DNA of 64,000 nucleotides. Source: an uncultured Muribaculaceae bacterium. GTDB taxonomy: Bacteria; Bacteroidota; Bacteroidia; Bacteroidales; Muribaculaceae. The DNA is taken from assembly GCA_910585275.1 (NCBI GenBank), contig CAJUCW010000001.1, positions 202,720 to 266,719 of the forward strand, given 5' to 3'. The notes below the pieces were generated by a model. It saw only the letters and a program-made list of their open reading frames with translations. It did no database searches and was not told where the DNA came from. Numbering within the stretch: the stretch's first letter is position 1; each line of letters starts with the position of its first letter. The translations under genes were made by a program, and so were the position numbers. Shown here one piece after another: positions 53,595-62,856 of the stretch.

Positions 53595-53794
53595 TCTCTT
53601 GAATAGAGAGCCTTACCTAAATACAAAGTTACTAAAAAAATCTGGGATAGTACACATTTTGGGTTTAATTCTTTTTGATAATTTTTGATAGTTTTTCAGA
53701 ATATGGCTTTTTGTTTAACAACTTTGTCTTAGGGTAAGGAATAATTATCTATATGTTAGACATATAACAAATATCCAGATCTCTATTCAAGAGA
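53595..53794. repeat. 15-bp perfect inverted repeat flanking a 170-bp control segment
   Basis: TCTCTTGAATAGAGA at 53595-53609 recurs as its exact reverse complement at 53780-53794. The enclosed 170 bp carry a minus-strand TAACTTTG box (53631-53624), a weaker plus-strand CAACTTTG (53719-53726), and 10-bp spaced copies of TTTTTGATA at 53672-53701. The right repeat lies 29 bp before the first gene of the operon and the left one 90 bp after the recombinase gene. This is the layout of a recombinase-inverted promoter, though inversion has not been shown. Confidence 0.65.
53624..53631 (-). promoter_or_regulatory. Promoter-like -7 box inside the inverted repeat, facing away from the operon
   Basis: The minus-strand sequence is TAACTTTG, a perfect -7 box, but the -33 region is poor. 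If the segment between the repeats were inverted, the box would fall at 53758-53765 on the plus strand, about 59 bp before the ATG at 53824, a normal promoter distance. Confidence 0.45.
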
Positions 53795-53823
53795 GCATTT
53801 CTAAATCTCTCAAACATTAAGCA

Positions 53824-55020
53824 ATGAAAAATACCTTAAATATACTATTCTTTTGTACTGCCGTGATTCTCCTTACGGCTGTTACAGGGTGTCGCCATGA
53901 CAAAATAGAGGTTAGTGCCACGCCTGTGGTGTCCGCTATACCATCGCAGAATCCATGCGTCAAGGTTTTCATTGAAAACTCCGGAAGCATGGATGGATAT
54001 ATGTGTGATGGCTCTCAGTTGAAAGATGTTGTGTATGATTACATTAGTGACATCAATCGAGTTTCTACAAAGACAGAACTTTATTACATCAACAGTAAGT
54101 TGATACCTTACAATGGAAATCTTACAAACTATATCAAAGCGTTAAATCCAGCAGCATTCAAAAATGCTGGTGGCAATAAGTCAAATACTGATTTAGGTAA
54201 TCTAATTGCTAATGTGCTCAATGAAGTAAATGACACAACAGTGTGTATGTTCGTATCTGATTGTATCTTAGATTTACCCGTAAAAAATGCTCAGAAATTT
54301 CTTACAAACTGTCAAATACGTATCAAGGATGAGGTAATTAACGCTCAAAAAAGAGTTCCGGATTTAGGTGTTGAAATATTAAAATTATCATCTGATTTTA
54401 ATGGCAAATATTTCTATCCCAACGGTACAGTTGAAATACTTAAAGATGTAAAGCGTCCATATTATATGTGGATATTTGGTAACAAGAACTATCTTTCTAA
54501 GCTTAATGCTTCAGTGCCGTTCTCTCAATTAGCAAAGTATAATCTTTCTGGGATAGTTGCGTTTGCCAATTACTCAAATTCGCCATTTGATATTTTCAAC
54601 AACGCCCTGACAAGTAAAATTATAGTACCTGCGCATGGAGATTATCATATTACTATTCAGGCAGATTTCCGTACAACCTTGCAGTCTGATGGCGTTATAC
54701 AAGACAAGGGTAATTACACCTTTAACAACTCTACAATAGTTGTGGATGGCATCTACCCAATTTCCGATGCAAAAAGTAAGTATTCTCACTTTATAAGATT
54801 TACAATTCCCAAGGGTACTAATATCGCTCAGGATTGCCTGACATTTAATACTCCCAAAATACCTTCATGGGTTTCGGAAACTAATGATGAAACTGGGGTA
54901 AACATTCAAGAGAATATAAATAAAACAACTGGCATAAAATATCTGATTCAGGGTGTAGCTGATGCCTATAAGAAAGAGAAAGTAAGCACGTCATTTAATT
55001 TTAACGTTAAACGCAAATAA
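53824..55020 (+). CDS. vWA-like lipoprotein, first gene of the accessory operon
   Basis: This 398-residue protein has a lipoprotein signal (AVTGC, Cys23). A von Willebrand A-like segment follows: VFIENSGSMDGYM puts E51-x-S53-x-S55 at the metal-site position (Glu replacing the usual Asp), SNTDLGNLI supplies Thr122, and CMFVSDCILD supplies Asp146. The C-terminal half looks beta-rich and is not recognised. It is probably envelope-anchored and may bind a protein partner through the metal site. The gene is AT-rich compared with the regions to the left and lies just after the inverted repeat; the next gene starts 3 bp later. Confidence 0.6.
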   Translation: MKNTLNILFFCTAVILLTAVTGCRHDKIEVSATPVVSAIPSQNPCVKVFIENSGSMDGYMCDGSQLKDVVYDYISDINRVSTKTELYYINSKLIPYNGNLTNYIKALNPAAFKNAGGNKSNTDLGNLIANVLNEVNDTTVCMFVSDCILDLPVKNAQKFLTNCQIRIKDEVINAQKRVPDLGVEILKLSSDFNGKYFYPNGTVEILKDVKRPYYMWIFGNKNYLSKLNASVPFSQLAKYNLSGIVAFANYSNSPFDIFNNALTSKIIVPAHGDYHITIQADFRTTLQSDGVIQDKGNYTFNNSTIVVDGIYPISDAKSKYSHFIRFTIPKGTNIAQDCLTFNTPKIPSWVSETNDETGVNIQENINKTTGIKYLIQGVADAYKKEKVSTSFNFNVKRK

Positions 55021-55023
55021 AAT

Positions 55024-55482
55024 ATGGGTGAGTTTTTTGGAAGTATCTATTGCTGGTTTGAAGATTTCTTTGGTCTTGAGCTTGCAGAATATATGTGGGG
55101 GTCATCATCCCCCATATCACCAAACAATTCCTTCATAGGGATTGGCTTTACCATGTTTGGCATAAGCCTTGCAATGGTTTTGGTCTATTATTATGCAGTA
55201 AATCATCCACGCTTAAATAACTGGTGGGGATGGCTAATCTTTTTAGGGATAAATGCCATTATCAACTTTATAGTTGGTTGGCAATGGGTGCTAAAAGATT
55301 ACTATGATAATAAGATGGTGACTATTGACCCATCTACAAATTTGCAAGTTCCACTGAATATTGGAGAGTCTGAGATACTCTGTTTCGGAGTTTCTAATAT
55401 GATTCTCTCAATACTCGCATTTATAATTTTCTCCTTCATATTCAAATGGTGGAGTTCAAATTGCTCACGAGCACCGTTCTGA
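55024..55482 (+). CDS. Small membrane protein with three predicted helices, unknown
   Basis: This 152-residue protein has three hydrophobic segments: FIGIGFTMFGISLAMVLVYY, WGWLIFLGINAIINFIVGW and VSNMILSILAFIIFSFIF. Short loops and a hydrophilic N-terminal 35 residues complete it. I recognise no family. It sits between the vWA lipoprotein and the tubulin-like gene with gaps of 3 and 4 bp, so it is probably an inner-membrane member of the same complex. Confidence 0.6.
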   Translation: MGEFFGSIYCWFEDFFGLELAEYMWGSSSPISPNNSFIGIGFTMFGISLAMVLVYYYAVNHPRLNNWWGWLIFLGINAIINFIVGWQWVLKDYYDNKMVTIDPSTNLQVPLNIGESEILCFGVSNMILSILAFIIFSFIFKWWSSNCSRAPF

Positions 55483-55486
55483 AACT

Positions 55487-56881
55487 ATGTCGAAATTATA
55501 TGTATTCGGTATCGGAGGCACAGGATCTCGTGTATTGAGGTCTTTAACAATGATGTTAGCTTCGGGGGTAAAAGTCGGAGTTGACGAAATTGTGCCAATT
55601 ATAATTGACCCTGACACTTCAAATGCAGATTTGACGCGGACAGTAAGTTTGCTTAACAAATACTCCGCTATACGTAGTAATCTACAATTTAGTGCCGGGA
55701 ATGAAAGCCGGTTTTTCCGCACTGAAATAAAACAGATATTGCCCAATTATACTCTCCTAATCAATGACACTGATTATAAGTCGTTTCAGCAGTTCATTGA
55801 CTACGCATCTATGTCAAAGGCTAATCAATCTCTGACCAAGATGCTTTTCTCGGATAAGAACCTGCAATCTTCAATGGATGTCGGATTCAAAGGCAATCCC
55901 AATATAGGAAGTGTAGTTCTAAACCAAATCGCACATTCTGATAATTTTGAGGCATTTGCTAATGATTTCAGTGCCGGAGATCGGATATTTATTATAAGTT
56001 CCATCTTTGGCGGAACAGGTGCGAGTGGATTTCCTTTACTATTAAAGACTCTTCGTACCGGTAATAACTTCCCGAATTATAGTATAATCAATAGCGCGAC
56101 TATTGGTGCAGTTACAATACTGCCGTATTTCAAGCTAAAACAAGATGAAGAGAGTGAAATTGATTCATCTACTTTTATATCCAAAACTAAATCTGCTCTT
56201 GCGTACTATGAGAGCAATATAAGTAAAAATGGTTCTATAGACGCCTTATATTATCTTGCTGATGATGTGGCAAAGACCTACGAGAACCATGAAGGGGGAT
56301 CAGCTCAACAAAATGATGCGCATCTAATCGAATTTCTTGGAGCAACTGCTATTGTTGACTTTTCTAACAGCAGTTATATGGGAACTGCTAATATGGAACT
56401 GGGCATTAAAGACGGTGCTGATACAGTATCATTCAACTCGTTCTATCACAAGACGCGTAATATGCTCTATAATCCGATGGCTCAGTTCACAATGATGGCC
56501 AATGCTCTCACTCATAAAGTAGATACATATAGGTCAAATTCGTTTAACGCAAATAATGGCAACTTTGAGGACTTATATAATAGTTTGTTCTTCAATGACC
56601 TTACCGATTTCTTCCACAAATATCACGAATGGTTGAAAGAAATGCGCGAGAATAAACGTTCGTTGTATTTATTTAACCTCTCTTGCGGAGATAAACCATT
56701 TGATCTCATTGAAGGTGTGAGGCCCAAAAGGATTCTGAGCAAATTCTCAGACTATAATCTTGTTACCGACCGACTTAATTCCGCAATACGCAATTGCAAG
56801 AGCAATGGTAAGGAGAATAAATTCCTTGAAATGTTCTATCTCGGCACTCAGAAACTTGTAAAGGAAAAGTTAAGCAACTAA
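55487..56881 (+). CDS. Tubulin-like (Tubulin_2-type) GTPase-fold protein
   Basis: This 464-residue protein begins KLYVFGIGGTGSRVLRSL, a nucleotide-fold glycine loop. At 175-181 it carries GGTGASG, the tubulin/FtsZ-type signature, within FIISSIFGGTGASGFPLLL. This pairing is what I would expect of the bacterial Tubulin_2 group rather than of FtsZ, which would have GGGTGTG and a different N-terminus. It could bind GTP or a related nucleotide and might polymerise; both are inferred. No membrane helix is seen. It is coupled to the Hsp70/actin-like gene with a 5-bp gap. Confidence 0.65.
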   Translation: MSKLYVFGIGGTGSRVLRSLTMMLASGVKVGVDEIVPIIIDPDTSNADLTRTVSLLNKYSAIRSNLQFSAGNESRFFRTEIKQILPNYTLLINDTDYKSFQQFIDYASMSKANQSLTKMLFSDKNLQSSMDVGFKGNPNIGSVVLNQIAHSDNFEAFANDFSAGDRIFIISSIFGGTGASGFPLLLKTLRTGNNFPNYSIINSATIGAVTILPYFKLKQDEESEIDSSTFISKTKSALAYYESNISKNGSIDALYYLADDVAKTYENHEGGSAQQNDAHLIEFLGATAIVDFSNSSYMGTANMELGIKDGADTVSFNSFYHKTRNMLYNPMAQFTMMANALTHKVDTYRSNSFNANNGNFEDLYNSLFFNDLTDFFHKYHEWLKEMRENKRSLYLFNLSCGDKPFDLIEGVRPKRILSKFSDYNLVTDRLNSAIRNCKSNGKENKFLEMFYLGTQKLVKEKLSN

Positions 56882-56886
56882 ACATT

Positions 56887-59800
56887 ATGTCAAAAATATT
56901 TAGATTATATAAGGAAGGCACCTCTACATATGAAGATTGGAATAGCAGTCCGGCTTTCCCGTATAACTCTGCAAGCCGTGATACAATCGAAGACCCAGAC
57001 GGTGCATCTGCTTGTCATGAGATTACTTCTATTCCTTCGCCATTTGCTCGCATTGACCTTATAAAGACTGCCTTTAAGGAAGTTTGTAAGCCTGACAGGA
57101 GGGCAAGAAGGATAGAGTTAGATGGTAAAACCATTTTCCATAAAATGGTTTCGGATACTCTTGATGTCGCAGAAATATTCTTCAATCTCGATAAATATAC
57201 TGGCAAGGTCGAGGTAATTAAATGGGATCCATCCCTAATGCTGACTCAGTTAGAACAGTCATCAATTGCAGGTCATCGCTATTTGGCAGATGCTTTGCGA
57301 AAGTATATGGATTCGGATGCTAAAACTTACAATTTTGATAAACTTAAGAATATTTATCTTTTGAATTACCTTGAGGGGCCTGATGAATTAAATATTATTG
57401 GTGCCACTTCGCCTGCGACGTTGTTCTTTAGCAATGCAAATGACCTCAGCTATGTCAATGATATATTCTTTGGCGAAGACAGACCGTTTGATAGTGAGTA
57501 CCAACCTCTATATAAACGAGACTTTGAGTTTATCAAATATTTGTTTGCTTTACGTAAAAGCATATCCAATTTTGCCGGACTCTTTCCAGAGGTAGAGGCG
57601 TATCTAAATGCAACCTATAAAGCAATTGAAGATCAAAACAAGAAGAATGTCCTGAACGGAATCTCTGCTATTCTTCTTGAAGATTATGATTCTATTGAAG
57701 TAAAGGATATTCAGCAAAATGACCTTGTGGAGGTCTTGGGGTACACTCTCTACAAGAAATCTCATCGTCCAGTCTCGACTTCAAGCGATTTTGTTATCAA
57801 GACCTCTAAACAGACTGAGAATCTTCCTTTAGTCCTTCCTATAGAGGCTGGCAACCGCTATAGCCATTTACAATACACGACAGGAAAATGGGGTAATACA
57901 AATCGAGCAAACTATAAGGAAAGCGAATCGGATTTGGAAAAACGTCAGTTGCCATTTGATGGTTCGATACATCCATATCTTACCATCAGCGATTTCCTTG
58001 AAGACACCATCATCAAGGTACCGCAGACTCTCAATACCGCCAACTTCTTTGATGCCCACATCAAAATAGACAAACCAGAACTGGCTTTCCTCATTCCGTT
58101 AAAACCGCTATTCTTCAAATACTTCACAATTGAAGACCTTCGTGGCAATATGTCTGATGGGAAACCTATGGTAGAGATGAAACTACTTGCCGGAGATTCA
58201 GTCAGCATATCTCTACGTATTCCAATTAAAGGAACTGGGAATGTCTCATACATAGAATATTCTCGTATCTATTATAATAACAGCTCTGCTGATATACAGA
58301 ATAATGCAGGAAATATTAAAGAACTGAAATTTACTGGCTTCATCATGCCGCAGGTTCGCTTCAACAATGCGGCAGATGCTATATACAATGTTTCGTGTAT
58401 TCAAGCATCGAATGCAAAGATAGAGTTAACATTCTATACTGATGCTGAAAAAATCAGTATGCCGTTTAAGTCTTGCAGAAATGAGGATCAAGAGATTCTT
58501 ATAAAGGCAGAGAACTATCTTGTCAAAGGTCAAAACTTTGACTATATCCAAGTTCGTTGCAATACATACTATGGCGTTATCGTACCCATATTTAAGCCTC
58601 AACGCAACGTAGAAACATACGAATTTGCAGTTGACCTCGGTACATCTAATACCCATATAGAATATCGCAAGAGCGGAGAAGCACCTAAAGTATTCTCGTT
58701 CACTCAGAGAGATAGAGAACTCTGTGAAATGTTCATTCCTCAGAAGAATGAATATGGCTATCTGGAAGACTTGCAAGCTGAAACGGAACTTATAGAGAAA
58801 GATTTTATCCCTGGTGAAATTGGTAGCGGCGACTTTAAGTTTCCTACAAGAACAGTCCTTTCATGCGCTAAGACTGTGGATTGGAGTAAGACTATTGAAC
58901 CCTTTACGCTTGTAAACTTGCCCTTCACTTATGATAAGCGTTCAGATTTGTCGTATAATAACCTCAAATACAACATTAAATGGGGCAACGGTGAAGATAT
59001 GCGGGTTATGGAGTCTTATGTCCGTACTCTTATGTTGATCATTCGCAATAAGGTATTGCTGAATAATGGAGACCTTTCCAAGACTAAAATAACATGGTTC
59101 TATCCAATCAGTATGGCTCCCAAGCGCCTACGCCGTCTAAAAGAAACATGGGATGAGGCATACAAGGAATACTTCGGTAATGGTGTAACGAACAATATGA
59201 CCGAATCTGCTGCTCCTATCCAGTATTTCTTTAAGAGATATTCAACGGCGACCAGTCTTGTTAATGTTGATATCGGAGGCGGAACGACAGATATAGCCTT
59301 TGCCAAGGACAAAGTTATAAGTCATGTAACATCTTTCAGATTTGCATCCAATGCTTTATTTGAGAACTCATTCTCGAATCTTGACAGTCATAACGGAATT
59401 GTGGATTATCACAAAGGCAACATCATCAAATTGCTTGAAGAAAAGAATCTGTCAGAACTGATTCGGGTATTCAACAGCACTAACAACGAACATCCATCTA
59501 ATATGGCATCGTTCTTGTTTGGGTTAAAAGATAATTCTCTTCCTAAAGCTGTTGGCATTAACGATAAGGCGATTGACTTTAATTATCTTCTTCAAGAAGA
59601 TGAGGATTTCAAGATTGTCTTCATTGTATTCTATACTTCAATCATCTACCATATAGCGCAAATAACAAAGACGCTTGGACTTGATGTTCCTCGTCACATA
59701 TCGTTCAGTGGTAACGGAAGTAAAGTCATTCGAGTAATTACAACCGACTCAAAAATACTTGCTAAATATACAAAATTGATATTTGAGAAGGTTCTTGGCA

Positions 59801-60282
59801 AACCGTATGGTAAAGAACTTGAATTGCTTGGCCTTGAAAAAGATTCAAATCCAAAAGACTCAACATGTAAAGGCGGTCTTATTGGCGTGGAAGAAGAAGA
59901 CAGTAGAGACAAAACAATTGTGTTTAAGAGCGATTGCACTGGTATTGTAACAAAAGATGATACATATGCAACCATCACTGAAAGTTACAAGGAAAAGACA
60001 GTTAAGGCAGTTGAAGACTTTTTCAGATTCGTTTTTGTTGAGATGAATAATGCATTCAATTTCGACAAGAATTTCGGCGTAAAGGTGTCTTCATTCAAAG
60101 TTGCGCAGGAAGCCGCGAAAAAAGATCTTGCTACATTCCTTGATAAAGGAATTACACAACGCAGAGAAGAGACAGAGGCCGATGACGTGATAGAAGAAAC
60201 ATTCTTCTATTACCCAATTAAAGGTGTGCTTCAGTCAATGTCCACTGAAATCTATAACGCTTTAAGAAATTCACAAGGATGA
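56887..60282 (+). CDS. Large protein with C-terminal Hsp70/actin-type ATPase domain
   Basis: This 1131-residue protein has a first 570 residues that match nothing I recognise. From about residue 579 an actin/Hsp70-fold ATPase follows: phosphate-1 loop FAVDLGTSNTHIEYR (Asp583), phosphate-2 loop VNVDIGGGTTDIAFAK (Asp795) and an adenosine-type motif ISFSGNGSKV. A helical, charged C-terminus follows. SrfB-type virulence-associated proteins share a long actin-like layout, but I cannot claim homology. It is likely a cytoplasmic ATPase of the same complex as the tubulin-like protein. The next gene overlaps it (ATGA at 60279-60282). Confidence 0.65.
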   Translation: MSKIFRLYKEGTSTYEDWNSSPAFPYNSASRDTIEDPDGASACHEITSIPSPFARIDLIKTAFKEVCKPDRRARRIELDGKTIFHKMVSDTLDVAEIFFNLDKYTGKVEVIKWDPSLMLTQLEQSSIAGHRYLADALRKYMDSDAKTYNFDKLKNIYLLNYLEGPDELNIIGATSPATLFFSNANDLSYVNDIFFGEDRPFDSEYQPLYKRDFEFIKYLFALRKSISNFAGLFPEVEAYLNATYKAIEDQNKKNVLNGISAILLEDYDSIEVKDIQQNDLVEVLGYTLYKKSHRPVSTSSDFVIKTSKQTENLPLVLPIEAGNRYSHLQYTTGKWGNTNRANYKESESDLEKRQLPFDGSIHPYLTISDFLEDTIIKVPQTLNTANFFDAHIKIDKPELAFLIPLKPLFFKYFTIEDLRGNMSDGKPMVEMKLLAGDSVSISLRIPIKGTGNVSYIEYSRIYYNNSSADIQNNAGNIKELKFTGFIMPQVRFNNAADAIYNVSCIQASNAKIELTFYTDAEKISMPFKSCRNEDQEILIKAENYLVKGQNFDYIQVRCNTYYGVIVPIFKPQRNVETYEFAVDLGTSNTHIEYRKSGEAPKVFSFTQRDRELCEMFIPQKNEYGYLEDLQAETELIEKDFIPGEIGSGDFKFPTRTVLSCAKTVDWSKTIEPFTLVNLPFTYDKRSDLSYNNLKYNIKWGNGEDMRVMESYVRTLMLIIRNKVLLNNGDLSKTKITWFYPISMAPKRLRRLKETWDEAYKEYFGNGVTNNMTESAAPIQYFFKRYSTATSLVNVDIGGGTTDIAFAKDKVISHVTSFRFASNALFENSFSNLDSHNGIVDYHKGNIIKLLEEKNLSELIRVFNSTNNEHPSNMASFLFGLKDNSLPKAVGINDKAIDFNYLLQEDEDFKIVFIVFYTSIIYHIAQITKTLGLDVPRHISFSGNGSKVIRVITTDSKILAKYTKLIFEKVLGKPYGKELELLGLEKDSNPKDSTCKGGLIGVEEEDSRDKTIVFKSDCTGIVTKDDTYATITESYKEKTVKAVEDFFRFVFVEMNNAFNFDKNFGVKVSSFKVAQEAAKKDLATFLDKGITQRREETEADDVIEETFFYYPIKGVLQSMSTEIYNALRNSQG

Positions 60283-61223
60283 AAACTTTTAGAACGTTTA
60301 TTTTAATGGCTATCCTCATTATTGGAGGAATAACCTTGACTGGCTGTGAGAACAGTAATACTTCTAATCCCCAGCAATCTAATAGTGAACAGACTAAACA
60401 GCCGACAGAGGACAAGCATATGGATCCTAACGAAAAAAAGCAAGTTTTAGATTCCATCAATGCCTTAGTATCTCAAATAGAAACATTGTCAAAATGTCAA
60501 GAGTCGAACAGTAATAGCCTCAAAGATGTATCAAATGAAATCGCGGATTTGAAGGGGGCGTCCCATTTATATGACTTGATTTCTTGGGTAATTTCAGCAA
60601 TCGCATTGTTAATTGCTGTGATTGCAATAATCAAACTTAATTCTGTTCAGAAACGAGGTGACCGACATCGTAATGAATTAGGTAAATTGGAACAAAGGAT
60701 TAGTATGTTGGAGCAGAAAACCGTATCTTCTCCTGCACGAACAAAATCCTCATATTCAGGGATTAGCAATAATGAATATACTTCATTAGCATCTCGTATA
60801 AGCATAATTGAGCGACAACTTGATAAGATAAGTCAAAGTCAAACGACTATACACCAGAATATAGTGCAAAATAGGCCTCTTTCCGAGGTTCGTCCGTACA
60901 CCAATGAGCAAAATGGGTATTTCGGTCTCCCTACACAAATGTCTTTAACCGAAGCCTATTTTAAGAGATTGTGTGATACTCGTGAGTCTGACTCCAGATT
61001 CTCAGTTTCTATTAGAGATAATAAAGCCGAATTCAGACCATTGGAGGGCACTCAGTACCTGAATGACCTGAAGTCTAACGATGCTATAAAAATGGCTCTT
61101 GATATTCAAGGATGTGCGCCTTCTGAAGCGACGCAAATGAGAGTTATTCTACCCGGAGAGGCCAAAAAAGATGGCGATCGATGGATTATTACTAAAAAAG
61201 CAACCATTGCACTTTCCAGATAA
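60279..61223 (+). CDS. Lipoprotein-like membrane protein with coiled coils, unknown
   Basis: This 314-residue protein has an N-terminal hydrophobic helix ending LTGC (Cys23, lipobox-like) and a polar Gln/Asn-rich linker. A coiled coil (about 50-92), a strong transmembrane helix SWVISAIALLIAVIAIIKL (102-120) and another coiled coil (about 123-150) follow. A folded C-terminal domain occupies about 225-314. No known family is recognised. The layout would place the C-terminal domain in the cytoplasm, linking envelope and cytoplasmic parts. Its start overlaps the stop of the ATPase gene, so translation is probably coupled. Confidence 0.6.
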   Translation: MKTFRTFILMAILIIGGITLTGCENSNTSNPQQSNSEQTKQPTEDKHMDPNEKKQVLDSINALVSQIETLSKCQESNSNSLKDVSNEIADLKGASHLYDLISWVISAIALLIAVIAIIKLNSVQKRGDRHRNELGKLEQRISMLEQKTVSSPARTKSSYSGISNNEYTSLASRISIIERQLDKISQSQTTIHQNIVQNRPLSEVRPYTNEQNGYFGLPTQMSLTEAYFKRLCDTRESDSRFSVSIRDNKAEFRPLEGTQYLNDLKSNDAIKMALDIQGCAPSEATQMRVILPGEAKKDGDRWIITKKATIALSR

Positions 61224-61226
61224 GCC

Positions 61227-62846
61227 ATGCACGCATTAGTTCCAGTTATTATCATCGCTATCATTTGTATTCAGATTTTCTTTTTTGTAAAGAATCTATT
61301 ACGAATGGGGCAATTCAGTAAAATATTTTCTGAAGAATCATCATGGCGCCTCAGACGAAATGAGCAGACAAACCTCGTTGATGGTGTTTATGGTGCCGGA
61401 AATACAATTTTCGAGTCTATCAAAAACTCCATCAATAAGTATCTTGGAAATAACTCAGGTTCAGTTATTGATTTTGGATTGTTGAAGGATGCTATTGACC
61501 GCCACTGTGATTCGGTTGAAAATGACATAGCCACTCAAACGCCAATCCCATTGTATTGGGGATTGGCAGGCACAATGGCCGGTGTCATTTTGGGACTTTG
61601 GGATTTGCTTAATTCTAATGCGATTCTTACACTAATGGGCAGTTCTGGTGGAGTTATCAATTCTGCCTCACAGAATGCAGCAGTGGGTATCAATGCACTG
61701 TTAAGTGGTGTAGCATGGGCTATGCTGGCCTCAATTATTGGCATATTGCTCACAACTGCAAACTCACTACTTTTTAAGCGTTGCAAACTTAAAGAAGAGA
61801 ATGGCAAAAACTCATTTCTTGCATGGATGCAATCGGAGCTGTTGCCAGAATTGCCGTCAGATACATCTCAAGCATTGAATAATCTTGTCAAGAATCTGAA
61901 TAAGTTTAATAACACTTTCAAGGAGAATACATCAAACCTTGGTAACGCTCTAAACGCTGTTAACCAGTCATACGCAATACAAGCCGATATAATCAAAGCC
62001 GTTCATGACATGGATGTTATGAAGATGGCTAAGGCAAATGTACGTGTACTCCAAGAGCTCAAAGAGTGTACTGACAAACTGGAAACTTTTAATAAATATC
62101 TTAATGATATTGAAGGCTACACCAGCGCAATACATAGATTTGAAACCCAGTTTGGAGAACAGGCAGATCGGCTCCATGTTCTTGAAGAAATTAGAGATTT
62201 CTTCCGACGTCATAAGAGTGAAATTGCAAAGACCACCGCAGATGCAGATAAGACACTTCAAGATTCATTAGAGAATATCAAAGAATCTACTTCCGAGAAT
62301 GTCAATGAAATGCAGAAGCGTTTTGTTGAACAAAGCGAGCATTTCAAGAAGATACTCGAAGATGAGAAAGAAGCATTTGAGAGATTTATGGGTCAGATAA
62401 ATGCTCAGTTCAGTGCTCAAATGTCTCATATGCCTCAATTGGCAAAGCAACTTGAAGAGATTTCATCTATCCCAGTTCGCTTGGATAAGTTGATTGACAA
62501 GGTGGAAAAATCCAATGCTAAGTTAGCATCTGATATTTCTTCTGCATTAAAGCAATCTATGCAGAACGCTAAAGTGACGACTCAATTAAGTAGTGATGGA
62601 GGCACTGTATATGCTGGGGGCTCCATGCCATCATGGATGAAATGGACATCAATCTCGGCTCTTGTAATAATTGCTGCGGCTTGTGTCTTCAATGTCGTAG
62701 TTTACTTCTTCCCTAAAGAGAATTCGGTACAATCACAGCCTGCGTATCTTGAAACAGTTCAAGCGGATCCTATACCAGCTCCTGTTGTGACCGATACTGT
62801 TGTTCCAAAGGTGGGCAACATAGCTAACACCGACTCTGTTAAATAA
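61227..62846 (+). CDS. MotA/TolQ/ExbB-type proton channel protein with long coiled-coil tail (ZorA-like)
   Basis: This 539-residue protein has an N-terminal helix (1-22), then a channel core with PLYWGLAGTMAGVILGLWDLL (about 109-128) and AAVGINALLSGVAWAMLASIIGIL (151-174), the two pore-lining helices of MotA/TolQ/ExbB proteins. About 290 residues of charged coiled coil follow. Unusually, a fourth membrane helix lies near residues 472-495, with a Pro-rich acidic end. ZorA of Zorya defence shares the channel plus long tail. With the next gene it should form a proton-driven 5:2 stator-like unit; this is inferred from family knowledge. Confidence 0.75.
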   Translation: MHALVPVIIIAIICIQIFFFVKNLLRMGQFSKIFSEESSWRLRRNEQTNLVDGVYGAGNTIFESIKNSINKYLGNNSGSVIDFGLLKDAIDRHCDSVENDIATQTPIPLYWGLAGTMAGVILGLWDLLNSNAILTLMGSSGGVINSASQNAAVGINALLSGVAWAMLASIIGILLTTANSLLFKRCKLKEENGKNSFLAWMQSELLPELPSDTSQALNNLVKNLNKFNNTFKENTSNLGNALNAVNQSYAIQADIIKAVHDMDVMKMAKANVRVLQELKECTDKLETFNKYLNDIEGYTSAIHRFETQFGEQADRLHVLEEIRDFFRRHKSEIAKTTADADKTLQDSLENIKESTSENVNEMQKRFVEQSEHFKKILEDEKEAFERFMGQINAQFSAQMSHMPQLAKQLEEISSIPVRLDKLIDKVEKSNAKLASDISSALKQSMQNAKVTTQLSSDGGTVYAGGSMPSWMKWTSISALVIIAAACVFNVVVYFFPKENSVQSQPAYLETVQADPIPAPVVTDTVVPKVGNIANTDSVK

Positions 62847-62856
62847 ACCGAAGACG

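Noticed and set aside
55487..56881. A second FtsZ
   Set aside because: The glycine motif is GGTGASG with a different N-terminus and no FtsZ C-terminal peptide, so a Tubulin_2-type protein fits better.
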